This document shows positions 54,401 to 62,504 of a stretch of 64,000 nt of DNA, in pieces. Every line of letters begins with the position of its first letter. Positions within the stretch are counted from its first letter, which is position 1. The stretch is from Bin87 sp965232895 (lineage in GTDB: Bacteria > Chloroflexota > Dehalococcoidia > Lucifugimonadales > UBA3495): positions 2,604,001-2,668,000 of the forward strand of contig OZ247430.1 in NCBI GenBank assembly GCA_965232895.1, in the 5' to 3' direction. The notes below the pieces were generated by a model. That model searched no databases. It was not told the DNA's origin and worked only from the letters and a program-made list of their open reading frames with translations. The translations under genes were made by a program, and so were the position numbers.

Positions 54401-55419
54401 TGCCCGATAACTGGAACTGCAAAATGGTTACGTACGCCGACCTTGCCCCGCATACGCGCCAGAATATTGAGGTCAACTACATCCCCTCTGATCAAGAGGA
54501 CAACCCGTGGTTGCACGAGGCCTGGTTCGTTCATCCTGTCGATGTCGATGTCCATCCGCCGGGTGGCCCTTTCTACGGTCGTTACCGCTCCGAGCCCCCC
54601 GTCATAACGTTGACCTATCCCTTCCGAACAAACCAATTAAGGGTGTACCACGAACTGGCCCATCACTACACGCGTCACATCGACATCCACGCGGACGACC
54701 CTACCGCCAGGCTCTCGATAATGTCAGGATGGCTGTATTTTACCGAGTTTGGGAGGGTCTATGGATTCCAAGGTCCAGATGGAAGCGTCAGGGACCAGTA
54801 TGGGGACGAGTTGGCGTTATGGACCATAGTGGCTGGTAACAAAGTTCTAGGTATAGATCCGAAAACCATGGAAAGCATCAGCGACCAGGAGATACCCCGG
54901 TGGTTCTTCGACACCTACACGACCGACGGTACGGTGGCGACCGTGGACCTGGACCGAGTGTGGGACGATTCCAGGTCTGTGGTGGGGAATTTCGAGCATC
55001 ATCTCAGCACGCTCTTCGGCGGCTACTGCTCTTTCGAGGAAGGCCGATCAGCGTTGAAAAACAAGGACCTGCGCAACCCCTGGGTGGATGGAGGCTGCGT
55101 GAACCGGCGACCGCAGGAGGTGTCAGCAACAGGGGGCGGCTCCGGCTCATTGTCGGTGACGTGGAAAGCGCCGCTGTGGAGCGACGGACCGGAAATCGAC
55201 GCGTACACGGTGCAGTGGAAGTCCGGCGACCAAGACTACGATGCCACCCGGCAGGCGATCGTCACAACGCTCGAAAATCTGTCGTACACGATCACGGGAC
55301 TGACCTCCGGCGCCGAATACACGGTGCGGGTCGCTGCGGTCAACAATCTCGGTACCAGCGATTTCATCGATAATCACGGCCATGTTCGTACCGCCGAAAC
55401 CACCGGCAACGCTGGCTGA
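51433..55419 (+). CDS. Secreted cadherin-like/Fn3/LRR protein with HExxH metallopeptidase motif
   Basis: A 1328-residue exported protein. Signal peptide MRKFLVFAAIVATVLVAVMG; four cadherin-like repeats (for example DVDEAPVITGPATISFPEHS … DYETRNSYSVTLTASDGT, then DVDETKAI…, DVDEAPVFTG…); an Fn3 domain (VTTQPPSLEVSVDWADDARADDYWVRW); two LRR blocks each opening with CDRTPAVR; then at about 1050-1140 a segment with YHELAHHYTRH (HExxH, residues ~1073-1077) and GDELALWTIVAG, a candidate third ligand, as in zinc peptidases; a final Fn3 (VSATGGGSGSLSVTWKAPLWSDGPEIDAYTVQW). It could cut extracellular or host proteins after the repeat array binds them. Confidence 0.85.
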   Translation: MRKFLVFAAIVATVLVAVMGIRAAVPGAPVSAADAMLATSGDFSADSNPVPIFQPEPDHGGPLGENQNTGNKPPRFVGTTTYFTTLENYGPLITAGIYPVSDPEGDQITVSLAGADAASFIHDTSKLNSSTPLVVGLRLNGTPDYESPDDANGDRVYEVTIQATDADGSGETTELDVRLVVRDVDEAPVITGPATISFPEHSGTDVGQYTSADPEGEAAPLVLGGTDAGSFTFANGTLRFKTVPDYETRNSYSVTLTASDGTKTGRLDATITITDVDETKAIALTGSETQSIAENSRSLSLETYTATDPDGEPITWSLEGVDKDDFSISGGVLSLNSSPDYETKSSYSVTVKATAGSKSTARIVAVTVTDVDEAPVFTGLAVVSFAENSTAAVGRYAAADPEGGTATLTLGGTDAASFTFANGTLRFNSAPEYGTKNSYSVTFTASDGTNTATLDVTITIFDMGEVTGLQVTTQPPSLEVSVDWADDARADDYWVRWRMDGPGHDLNQGVRPATSNATITVGGSGDYVVRVEACNEAGCGPRVIGRVTVDAGPLCDRTPAVRAAIMDKGSYVADCTDFTATHLSDITGDLILENYGLRAVKAGDFDGLTSLGGLNLSHNQLTELPEDLFDDLTSLTWLQLNNNRLTELREDEFSDLTKLERLYLGHNRLTALPGGLIDDNSVLHTLILADNKLTSIPAELLDGRSKLTTLDVRGNQLTSLPSGLFEDLTSITTLERDDLVNPSLCARPQAEQDAILGQLSNISNCQLVTYADVALALASVSSPTVCDRTPAVRDAIVSLVADVTACANVTSEHLGAITGTLNLGSKEISTLKFGDLDGLSRVTAVDLQKNSLQKLPIGLFKDLSAATSVKLNKNALTTLSKLAFYGMDNLNSVTLSNNKLGTVPAGLFHGHTKLQQIYLDSNNLTGIRADTFDGLTGLQTLHLNGNKFPRLPQGIFKNLTGISTLQLDGQVNLGLCNNPVRQQLDILATLPDNWNCKMVTYADLAPHTRQNIEVNYIPSDQEDNPWLHEAWFVHPVDVDVHPPGGPFYGRYRSEPPVITLTYPFRTNQLRVYHELAHHYTRHIDIHADDPTARLSIMSGWLYFTEFGRVYGFQGPDGSVRDQYGDELALWTIVAGNKVLGIDPKTMESISDQEIPRWFFDTYTTDGTVATVDLDRVWDDSRSVVGNFEHHLSTLFGGYCSFEEGRSALKNKDLRNPWVDGGCVNRRPQEVSATGGGSGSLSVTWKAPLWSDGPEIDAYTVQWKSGDQDYDATRQAIVTTLENLSYTITGLTSGAEYTVRVAAVNNLGTSDFIDNHGHVRTAETTGNAG

Positions 55420-55468
55420 CGGTACGATCCGCGACCGCTCATGTAGCCCATTTCATGGCCCATATGAG

Positions 55469-55499
55469 GCAATCCTGCGGGTGCAACCCGCAGGATTGC
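55469..55499. terminator. Long perfect hairpin after the metallopeptidase-like gene
   Basis: GCAATCCTGCGGGT and ACCCGCAGGATTGC form a 14-bp stem around a three-base loop, 50 bases after the stop. No T-run follows, so it may be a factor-assisted terminator, an mRNA-stabilising structure or a palindromic repeat. Confidence 0.55.
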
Positions 55500-55606
55500 A
55501 AGGCGTAAATAGCGACATTCGTCAGGCCGCGGAAGTGCATCCGCGAAACCGACTGAACACTACCGAAAGGGACATAAGGTGATAAGGCCGTGATACGTCT
55601 GCGATA

Positions 55607-55622
55607 CCCCCCCCCCCCCCCC
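55607..55622. repeat. Run of 16 C before the 1493-aa surface gene
   Basis: A pure C16 tract begins 39 bases upstream of the start codon and ends 23 bases before it. The related remnant at 51015 has only five C at the equivalent place. Homopolymers of this length slip during replication and often switch surface genes on and off by altering promoter or leader spacing. Confidence 0.9.
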
Positions 55623-55645
55623 GACTTTCGGGGTGGAGAAACACG

Positions 55646-58600
55646 ATGTTGAGCGCCAGGTTCTTGCCGCCGGCGGTGTTCCTGGGCGGTGCGCTGGCTC
55701 TAGTCGTCGCTGCCGTGGTCATGACAGCCCTGCTGTGGGCCGGCAACAGCCCGGCCAGTGCCCAAGATGACAACGAAACCAAAGTCCCCGCCAAGCCCAC
55801 CGGGTTGAGCGTTGCCACCGAGCAGGGCTCGCTGGACGTGCTGGCTGACTGGGACGACGTTGAGGGAGTCGACGATTACCTCGTGCGCTGGCGACCCAAG
55901 GACGGGCAGTTGAACGACGGAACCAGGGTCGCATCTTCCAGTGCCGCCATCACCGTTGACGACTACGGCGAGTGGGTGGTGCGGGTCCAGGCCTGCAACG
56001 ACGCCGGATGCGGAAAACCCCTGGCGCAGCGGTTCAGTGTGGAACCGGCCCCCGAACCGACCCCCACGCCGACGCCGGAGCCGACACCCGAACCGACGGC
56101 CACTCCCGAACCGACGCCGGAGCCCGGGTTCCGGGTCTCGATCGCAGCCGACGCCACTGAACTCAAGGTCAACGAGGAAGTCACCCTGACGGCGGTCATC
56201 ACCAATGCGCCTTCGGACCAAGTTCCCGGATACCAGTGGCAGCTGGACCTGGGTGGCGGCAGTTGGTATTCCGCCGGGAAGGAGGCTACATTCCTGTATC
56301 TCCAGAACAACGCCGGGTCCAGCGCGTTCCGGGTTACGGTGACCTACGGCTCGGCAGACTCGGCCACCTCCGACCCGGTCACTATCACCTGGGTCCCGCC
56401 CAACCGGGCGCCGGTGGTCGATGACCAGGCAGAACCGTACGCCGCTTTCGTCGGGACCGGTATCGCCCCGCGCGGCACGCTGGTGAGCAAGGTCTACGAC
56501 GGCATCTTTTCCGACCCGGACGGCGATGAGCTGACCTACACCGTATCGGTCCCCGCTGACCTCAGCGAGTTGGTGGATACGGTGTACGTCCTGGAAAGCG
56601 CCCAGCGGGTGTTCATACGGCTCGAAGCCGAGGACGACTGGGGTGCAGTGGAGCCACAGTTGCCGACACCGCTGGTCACCACGGTTACGCTCACCGCCAC
56701 CGACCCCGACGGTCTATCCGCGTCCGTAACGGGGGATTTCCAGACCAACTGGGAGCAACACGAAATCCTAGCCGTCTGCGACCGCACGCCCCAGGTGCGG
56801 GACGCCCTGGTGGCGCTGGTGGGCAAGGCCTGCAAGGACATCGGCGCCGCCGACCTGATCCGGGTGGTCAAGCTGGACCTGTCGAACACCGGTATGAGTT
56901 CGCTGAGGCAGGGAGACTTCTCCGGCATGAGCAGCCTGAGGAGCGTGAACATCTCCAGCAACAATTTCACGTCGTGGACGGCTGCATGTGCCGCCAGTTT
57001 TGGCGACAGCGTCCAGAACATCGACCTGACCAACAACAAACTGGGGGGCACCACCGGGGCCCAGATTCCAATGGGCTGCTTTACCGCCACCAAGTTCCCA
57101 AACCTGGTGAGCCTTCACCTGGCCGCCACCCGCATCAACTCGCTGGCAGACGATCCGTTTGACGGGTTGACCAAACTGGAAATTCTAGACCTGAGCCAAA
57201 ACCAGATCACCGCCGTCCCCGTGGCCGCATTCAACGATCTGAGCAATCTCTGGTACCTGGACCTGGGCCGAAACGCACTCACCTCCAGCGGGTTGCCGGT
57301 AAACGAGACCTCGGGGGGAGACTTGACAGATGCCGTCTTCAACGACCTGTCCAGCCTCGAGTGGCTGGCGCTCAACAACCAGTTCGCCCAGGACCCCGAC
57401 AACAACTACGAACCAATCACCGACACCACCGATACCGATTTTACCAGTCTGTCCAGCCTGGACGATAAGGTGTTCACCGGCCTGTCCAGCCTGAAGGAGC
57501 TGGACCTGGCGAACAACCGCATCACCACGGCCGGCCTGCCCGACGGCATCTTCACGCCACTGTCCAGCCTGGAGAGCATGGCGCTGTTCGGCAACTCCGG
57601 GTCGCCCTGGACCGTCGCCCAGCTGAGAACCAAGGGCGTCAGAAACGACGGGACCAACCTGCTGGCAAGCGTCATTCAGGTTGTAACCCCTCCCTCCGGT
57701 TTCACAGCCGAGCCCGTCAGCGGCGGGGTCAAGCTGAGCTGGGACGACCCCAGCGACACCAGTCTGAACCACGAATACCGGTACCTGGTCGTCGACGGCG
57801 CCGACTGGACCGCTTGGAAGGACATCAGCAGTACCACCACGTCGGGCACCAAGTTGGAACACACCGTCAGCAGCGATGTGAGCAGCGGCAAAACCTACGT
57901 TTTCCAGCTCCGGTCGGAGAAGAGCGGCGCCCACAGCTATCGCGCCAATGCCGACTGTAACGCCATCTTCGGCACGTCGGGCAATGACACGCTGACGGGC
58001 AGCCCTGACCCGGACTGCATCATCGGTCTGGCTGGAAACGACACCTTGAAGGGCGGCGCCAGCGCAGACGAACTGGACGGCGGCGCCGGCACGGACACCG
58101 CCAACTACCAGGGTTCTGCCCGCGACGTAACCGTGAACCTGTCCGACAACACTGCCAGCGGCGGCGACGCCGAGGGGGACTCGCTGGACAACATCGAGAA
58201 TATCATCGGGTCGAACTTCGGCGACACCCTCACCGGCGACGCAAACGCCAACAACATCAGAGGCCACGGGGGCGACGACACCGTGGAGGGCCTTGCCGGT
58301 GGCGACAAGTTGTGGGGTGAAGGCGGTACGGGGGACACCTTGTCCTACGCCTCTTCGAATGCCGGGGTTACGGTCAGCATCGCCAACCAGACCGCCAGCG
58401 GCGGGCATGCCCAGGGAGATACAGGACTTGGCGGCTTCGAGAATCTGATCGGCTCCGCGCACGACGACAGCCTCACCGGCGACGGAAACGCCAACGTGAT
58501 CGAGGGCGGCGATGGAGAAGACACGCTTGCCGGCGGAGCCGGAACCGACACGCTGTCCTACGCCTCTTCGAATCTTCCGGTGTGGGCGGACATTGGCACA

Positions 58601-60127
58601 CCAACGTTCAAGTTGGGCGACGCTGCGGGCGACACCGTCTCTGGTTTCGAGAACCTCATCGGATCGGAGAATGCCGACATACTCGTCGGCGACGACAATG
58701 ACAACGTGATCGAAGGCCTCGCCGGCCAAGACGAACTCGATGGCGGCGCCGGCTCGGACACGTTGTCCTACGCCTCCTCGGACGACTCGGTGTATCTAAA
58801 CTTCAGGGGCGGCCATTTCACTAATCCAACATCAGAGTCGGGGTCCAGGGATGGAGGAGGCGGACACGCCGAGGGCGATATAATTTCAAACTTCGAGAAC
58901 GCCATCGGGTCGGACTACCCCGACTATTTCCTCATCGCTGCTGCCGGCAACACGATCGACGGCGGCTACAGCTTCGACGACGGTAAGAGCACGATTTATT
59001 TCCCCCTAAACGACGGGGATTTCTCAAATAGCTTCCCCTATCCCACATCGTCGTTTTCCCTCGATCTCGGCGATGTCGTCGATTACAGATGGAGCACTGC
59101 TGGCGTAACCGTGAACCTCACCACCGGCACCAATACCGGTGGCTATGCTGAGGGCGACATCTTGACCGGCATTGAGAGCATCGTTGGCTCAGCTTTCGCC
59201 GACACGCTCACCGGAGACGAGAACAACAACACCTTTTATGGGCGCGGCGGGGCGGACACATTCGACGGCAAGGGCGGTATAGACGTCGTGAGTTACGCCC
59301 GGCACCCTTCCTCGTCGGAGAAGTCGTATCCTAATACAGTGGGGATTACCCTTGACCTGAAAACGGCAGGCAACAGCACGGAGCATGCCGTTGGCGATAC
59401 CTACACCGACATCGAGTGGTTCGTAGGATCATGGGCTAACGACGTGATGCAAGGCGGCGATGACGACGACAAAATGCACGGCCATAACGGCAGGGACACA
59501 CTCAGGGGCGGTGCGGGCGACGACACTCTCTATGGACCAGACCCGTGGGAGTTGCGGTATGTTCGACAAGACGGCGACGCACTGTACGGTGAGGCCGGCG
59601 ACGACACGATCATAGTAGGGTTCGGTGACTCCGGTCGGGGTGGGGCTGGCAATGACAAGATCCTGGCGATGGGCGTCGGATGGTACTTCGGCGACGACGG
59701 GACCGATGAGTTCTACTTCCATCAAAACTACTTCCCTAGCGGCAGCTCCCCAGGCCAAATATCAAACCCCGAATCGACGGACAAGATCTATATATGTTTG
59801 GGGAGCGGAGCAGGCGATGGAATGAACGATTCCGACGGTGAAGTTTCGTGGACAAAAAATGCTGAACATCTAGTAGGTCCCGACGGCGATAATGGCGGTG
59901 TGCAAGACACACGAGTCTACGTTAAGCTCCAAATAGGAACCAAGTCTGTCTCGCAGGGCTCATTCGTTGTGGTCAATGAGCCCGACGTGACCAAAGTCAC
60001 CGTAGAGTGGTCTGACCCCGATGCCGATGACGGTACCGGGTGCAATTCTTTTGGTCTCGACGAGGTACCGACCACGCAGCGCATGCTAAAGACGGAGATT
60101 GGGGACCTGTTTTTGTCCTACCCCTAG
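55646..60127 (+). CDS. Very large secreted Fn3-LRR-RTX protein
   Basis: A 1493-residue paralogue of the 998-aa protein. GGTGGAG precedes ATG 55646. Signal peptide with cleavage near SPASAQ; Fn3 (TGLSVATEQGSLDVLADWDD); PTPEP linker; Ig-like region; a cadherin-like part (VDDQAEPYAAFVGTG…); LRR block beginning CDRTPQVRDALVALVGKAC; Fn3 (FTAEPVSGGVKLSWDDPSDT); then over 600 residues of RTX-like units in two phases, GNDTLTGSPDPD/GGDKLWGEGGTGD and long GTDTLSYASSN… GFENLIGSENADIL units; C-terminal Asp-rich domain ending LFLSYP. Its stop codon lies in the target duplication of the following IS. Expected on the cell surface, Ca2+-dependent. Confidence 0.88.
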   Translation: MLSARFLPPAVFLGGALALVVAAVVMTALLWAGNSPASAQDDNETKVPAKPTGLSVATEQGSLDVLADWDDVEGVDDYLVRWRPKDGQLNDGTRVASSSAAITVDDYGEWVVRVQACNDAGCGKPLAQRFSVEPAPEPTPTPTPEPTPEPTATPEPTPEPGFRVSIAADATELKVNEEVTLTAVITNAPSDQVPGYQWQLDLGGGSWYSAGKEATFLYLQNNAGSSAFRVTVTYGSADSATSDPVTITWVPPNRAPVVDDQAEPYAAFVGTGIAPRGTLVSKVYDGIFSDPDGDELTYTVSVPADLSELVDTVYVLESAQRVFIRLEAEDDWGAVEPQLPTPLVTTVTLTATDPDGLSASVTGDFQTNWEQHEILAVCDRTPQVRDALVALVGKACKDIGAADLIRVVKLDLSNTGMSSLRQGDFSGMSSLRSVNISSNNFTSWTAACAASFGDSVQNIDLTNNKLGGTTGAQIPMGCFTATKFPNLVSLHLAATRINSLADDPFDGLTKLEILDLSQNQITAVPVAAFNDLSNLWYLDLGRNALTSSGLPVNETSGGDLTDAVFNDLSSLEWLALNNQFAQDPDNNYEPITDTTDTDFTSLSSLDDKVFTGLSSLKELDLANNRITTAGLPDGIFTPLSSLESMALFGNSGSPWTVAQLRTKGVRNDGTNLLASVIQVVTPPSGFTAEPVSGGVKLSWDDPSDTSLNHEYRYLVVDGADWTAWKDISSTTTSGTKLEHTVSSDVSSGKTYVFQLRSEKSGAHSYRANADCNAIFGTSGNDTLTGSPDPDCIIGLAGNDTLKGGASADELDGGAGTDTANYQGSARDVTVNLSDNTASGGDAEGDSLDNIENIIGSNFGDTLTGDANANNIRGHGGDDTVEGLAGGDKLWGEGGTGDTLSYASSNAGVTVSIANQTASGGHAQGDTGLGGFENLIGSAHDDSLTGDGNANVIEGGDGEDTLAGGAGTDTLSYASSNLPVWADIGTPTFKLGDAAGDTVSGFENLIGSENADILVGDDNDNVIEGLAGQDELDGGAGSDTLSYASSDDSVYLNFRGGHFTNPTSESGSRDGGGGHAEGDIISNFENAIGSDYPDYFLIAAAGNTIDGGYSFDDGKSTIYFPLNDGDFSNSFPYPTSSFSLDLGDVVDYRWSTAGVTVNLTTGTNTGGYAEGDILTGIESIVGSAFADTLTGDENNNTFYGRGGADTFDGKGGIDVVSYARHPSSSEKSYPNTVGITLDLKTAGNSTEHAVGDTYTDIEWFVGSWANDVMQGGDDDDKMHGHNGRDTLRGGAGDDTLYGPDPWELRYVRQDGDALYGEAGDDTIIVGFGDSGRGGAGNDKILAMGVGWYFGDDGTDEFYFHQNYFPSGSSPGQISNPESTDKIYICLGSGAGDGMNDSDGEVSWTKNAEHLVGPDGDNGGVQDTRVYVKLQIGTKSVSQGSFVVVNEPDVTKVTVEWSDPDADDGTGCNSFGLDEVPTTQRMLKTEIGDLFLSYP

Positions 60128-60206
60128 AAAACCGGCCGGAAAGCCCGGCTGATGAGGTCTCCGGTTATACTCCGGGCCATCTGAGTTAGCGGAGTGAAGT
60201 GGATCG

Positions 60207-62020
60207 ATGCTGGGTGAGCGACCCGACCAAAAGGGCTTGTGGGATGCGGACCATCTGTACCTGGAGATGGTGGGACGGGACACCTTTTACGGACTGCTGG
60301 CGTCGTTGCGGGGCAAGTTGTTCCGCGATGCCGACTTCGCCGAGTTGTATTGTCCTGACAATGGTCGTGCCAGCGTGGCGCCCAGCCTGCTGGCCACTGC
60401 ATTGCTGTTGCAGACCCACGACAAGGTGAGCGGCGTCGAGGCCAAAGCCCGGGCCGATTTCGACATCCGGTGGAAGGTGGCTCTGGGGATTGAGATCGAA
60501 GACCGCCCCTTCGCCAAGGGCACGTTCCAGGTGTTCCGTGCCCAGTTGATTTTGCACGACAAGGTTCGAGAGGTATTCAAGCAGAGCCTGCGGTTGGCTC
60601 GGGAGAAACGTTACCTGAAGCGGGGAAGGGCGATGCGGGTGGCATGGACACCACGTACATCCCCGTATCAAGTACGGGGCAGGCTCTGGGCCGTGGCGCG
60701 GTGAGAGACACCTACAACCTGCTGGCCGACGGCATCGTGAAGCTGATGCGAGCCCTGGCAGTCGTGGAGGATGTTCCGGTGGTGCAATGGGCTGAGGCCC
60801 AGGGTTACCAACGGTATGTGGGCAGCAGCGTGAAGGGTGAAGCGGCCATTGACTGGTCGGACCGGCAGGCGCGGCGGAGGCTGCTGGGTGAGATCGTGGC
60901 CGATGCCGACCGGCTCTTGGAGATGGCTCGGCAGGTCCAGGGGGAACTGCCTGCCGACGGTGCCCATCAGCAGGCCATAGTCGACGGGGCGGAGCTGTTG
61001 GAGCAACTCCTGCTCCAGGACGTGAAGCGCGTTGGCGACGGCGGTGATGGCAGCGAGGGCGGAGTTAGCCTGAAAGAAGGGGTCAGCAAGGATCGGATCG
61101 TGTCGGTGCATGATCGGGAGATGCGCCACGGCCACAAGAGTAGCCGACGCCGCTTTGACGGGCACAAGGCTGCGGTGGCGGTAGATACCGACACCCAGTT
61201 GATCACCGCGGTGGACGTGCTGCCGGGCAACGCCTGGGACAGCACGGGCGCGTTAGAGTTGGTGGAGCGGAGCGAGGCCAGCGCTGATGTTCCGGTTGCC
61301 AAGGCCATGGGGGACACGGCCTACGGCGACGGCGGTACCAGCCAGGACTTCGCCGACGCCGGACGCAAGCTGGTGGCTCGCGTGCCTGGCCGACCCAACA
61401 GCAAGCATTTCCCCAAGGATGACTTCGTCATCGACCGGGTGGTGGGGAGTTGCACCTGTCCGGCGGGACAGACTACTCGTCAACTGGTACCCATGGCGAC
61501 CCGACCCGACCTCACCGGTCGCGCCTACAAGCTGGAGGGCTTCCGCTTCGACGCTGCGGTGTGTGGAGCCTGCCCCCTGCGTCCCCGGTGCACATCCGCC
61601 AAATCAGGAGTGGGCCGGACGGTGCGGTTGCATCCCCAGGAAGCCCTGTTGCAGGAGGCCAGAGCGTTACAGCAAAGCCCGGCCTATGACGAATATCGCC
61701 GACGGCGGGTGGTGGCCGAACACCGGCTGGCGCGACTGGTACAGTTGGGGATCCGCCAGGCCCGGTACTTTGGTCGCGCCAGGACCAAATTCCAGCTGTA
61801 CCTGGCGGCCACGGTAGCCAACCTGACCCTGTTGACCGACAAAATCGGCCTGACCGGCGATTCTGACCCCGAGTATCCCGATTTCATCAACGTCGCCCAC
61901 GCCGGCGCAAATTACAGCGGCCATCTGCGCCGCAACCTGCGGTGGGCCCTGGCCAACCTCATGACGGCTTGGTTACTCGTAACAACCACGCCAAAACCGG
62001 GTTTCCGGCCGAATTTCTAG
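60207..62020 (+). pseudogene. IS1182-family transposase with frameshift and palindromic insertion
   Basis: First part MLGERPDQKGLWDADHLYLEMVGRDTFY … RPFAKGTFQVFRAQLI … REKRYLKRGRAMRVA in one frame, then a one-base loss near 60642. The rest continues in another frame as MDTTYIPVSSTGQALGRGAVRDTYNLLADGI … KAMGDTAYGDGG … VCGACPLRPRCTSAKSG … NLTLLTDKIG. Relatives read DTTPIFGRGAVKDTYNL here, so VSSTGQAL is an in-frame insertion caused by a palindrome at 60661-60679. The stop TAG lies in the right-hand CTAG copy. Apart from the frameshift the gene is whole, so loss of activity is recent. Confidence 0.8.
60661..60690. repeat. Small palindromic (REP-like) insertion inside transposase
   Basis: CCCCGTA-TCAAG-TACGGGG is a hairpin with seven-base arms followed by CAGGCTCTGGG. 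It accounts for the extra residues PVSSTGQAL that IS1182 relatives lack. Confidence 0.6.
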
Positions 62021-62130
62021 CAGCCGCCCACGACAGTGCAACCCCACGCTGGGCGGCCCCCGTCGACGGCCCGGCGGTTACGGGATACCGGATTCTGTAA
62101 CGAGCATCGGAAAGTGAAGACAGTCTGCAG

Positions 62131-62504
62131 GTGCTGGTCTCGGTCAACCGGACCATTGACACCACCTGGTCCAACAACCGTGTGCGCCCCGATCCAAGCC
62201 CGTCTGCCGTCTACGAGCTTGCGGCGAGTACCAAGAAGGAGAACTCTCCGTACGCGACGGTAATGCCGAGACCAGGCTATGTGAAAGATGTGACGGCGAC
62301 GAAGACACGCAGGGACGACTCGGCGCTGCGTTGGACCGCCACTGGCGGCGGTGGGGGCGCGGCCATCCACCGCTACACCATTCGCCGCCGTATAGAGAGT
62401 CTCGCCGACAGCGCCTACATCAGAAAGATGTGTGTGGTCCCAGTAGACCGGAACCCATTGAAGGTCCTACAAACGGCAAGGAGTTCCAAGTCCGGATCAG
62501 GCGG
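62131..62504 (+). pseudogene. Fragment of an Fn3-type surface protein
   Basis: Right of the IS, SVNRTIDTTWSNNRVRPDPSPSAVYELAAS … VKDVTATKTRRDDSALRWTATGGGGGAAIHRYTIRRRIES reads like one and a half Fn3 domains of the kind in the neighbouring exported proteins, with no signal peptide and an artificial end where the TnpB element begins. It is likely the remainder of a fourth surface gene cut by mobile elements. Confidence 0.45.

Larger units (their letters stand above)
60124..62020. mobile_element. IS1182-type insertion sequence (copy 2) with CTAG duplication
   Basis: CTAG stands at both boundaries (60124-60127 and 62017-62020). Inside it the ends are inversely related: left AAAACCGGCCGGAAAGCCCG and right (complement) AAATTCGGCCGGAAACCCG. 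The element is about 1.89 kb and carries one rightward transposase gene that is frameshifted. It is inserted exactly at the stop codon of the 1493-aa gene. Confidence 0.65.

Noticed and set aside
57185..58729. Long leftward frame opposite the RTX repeats
   Set aside because: Produced by the periodic Gly/Asp codons of the RTX array on the other strand.
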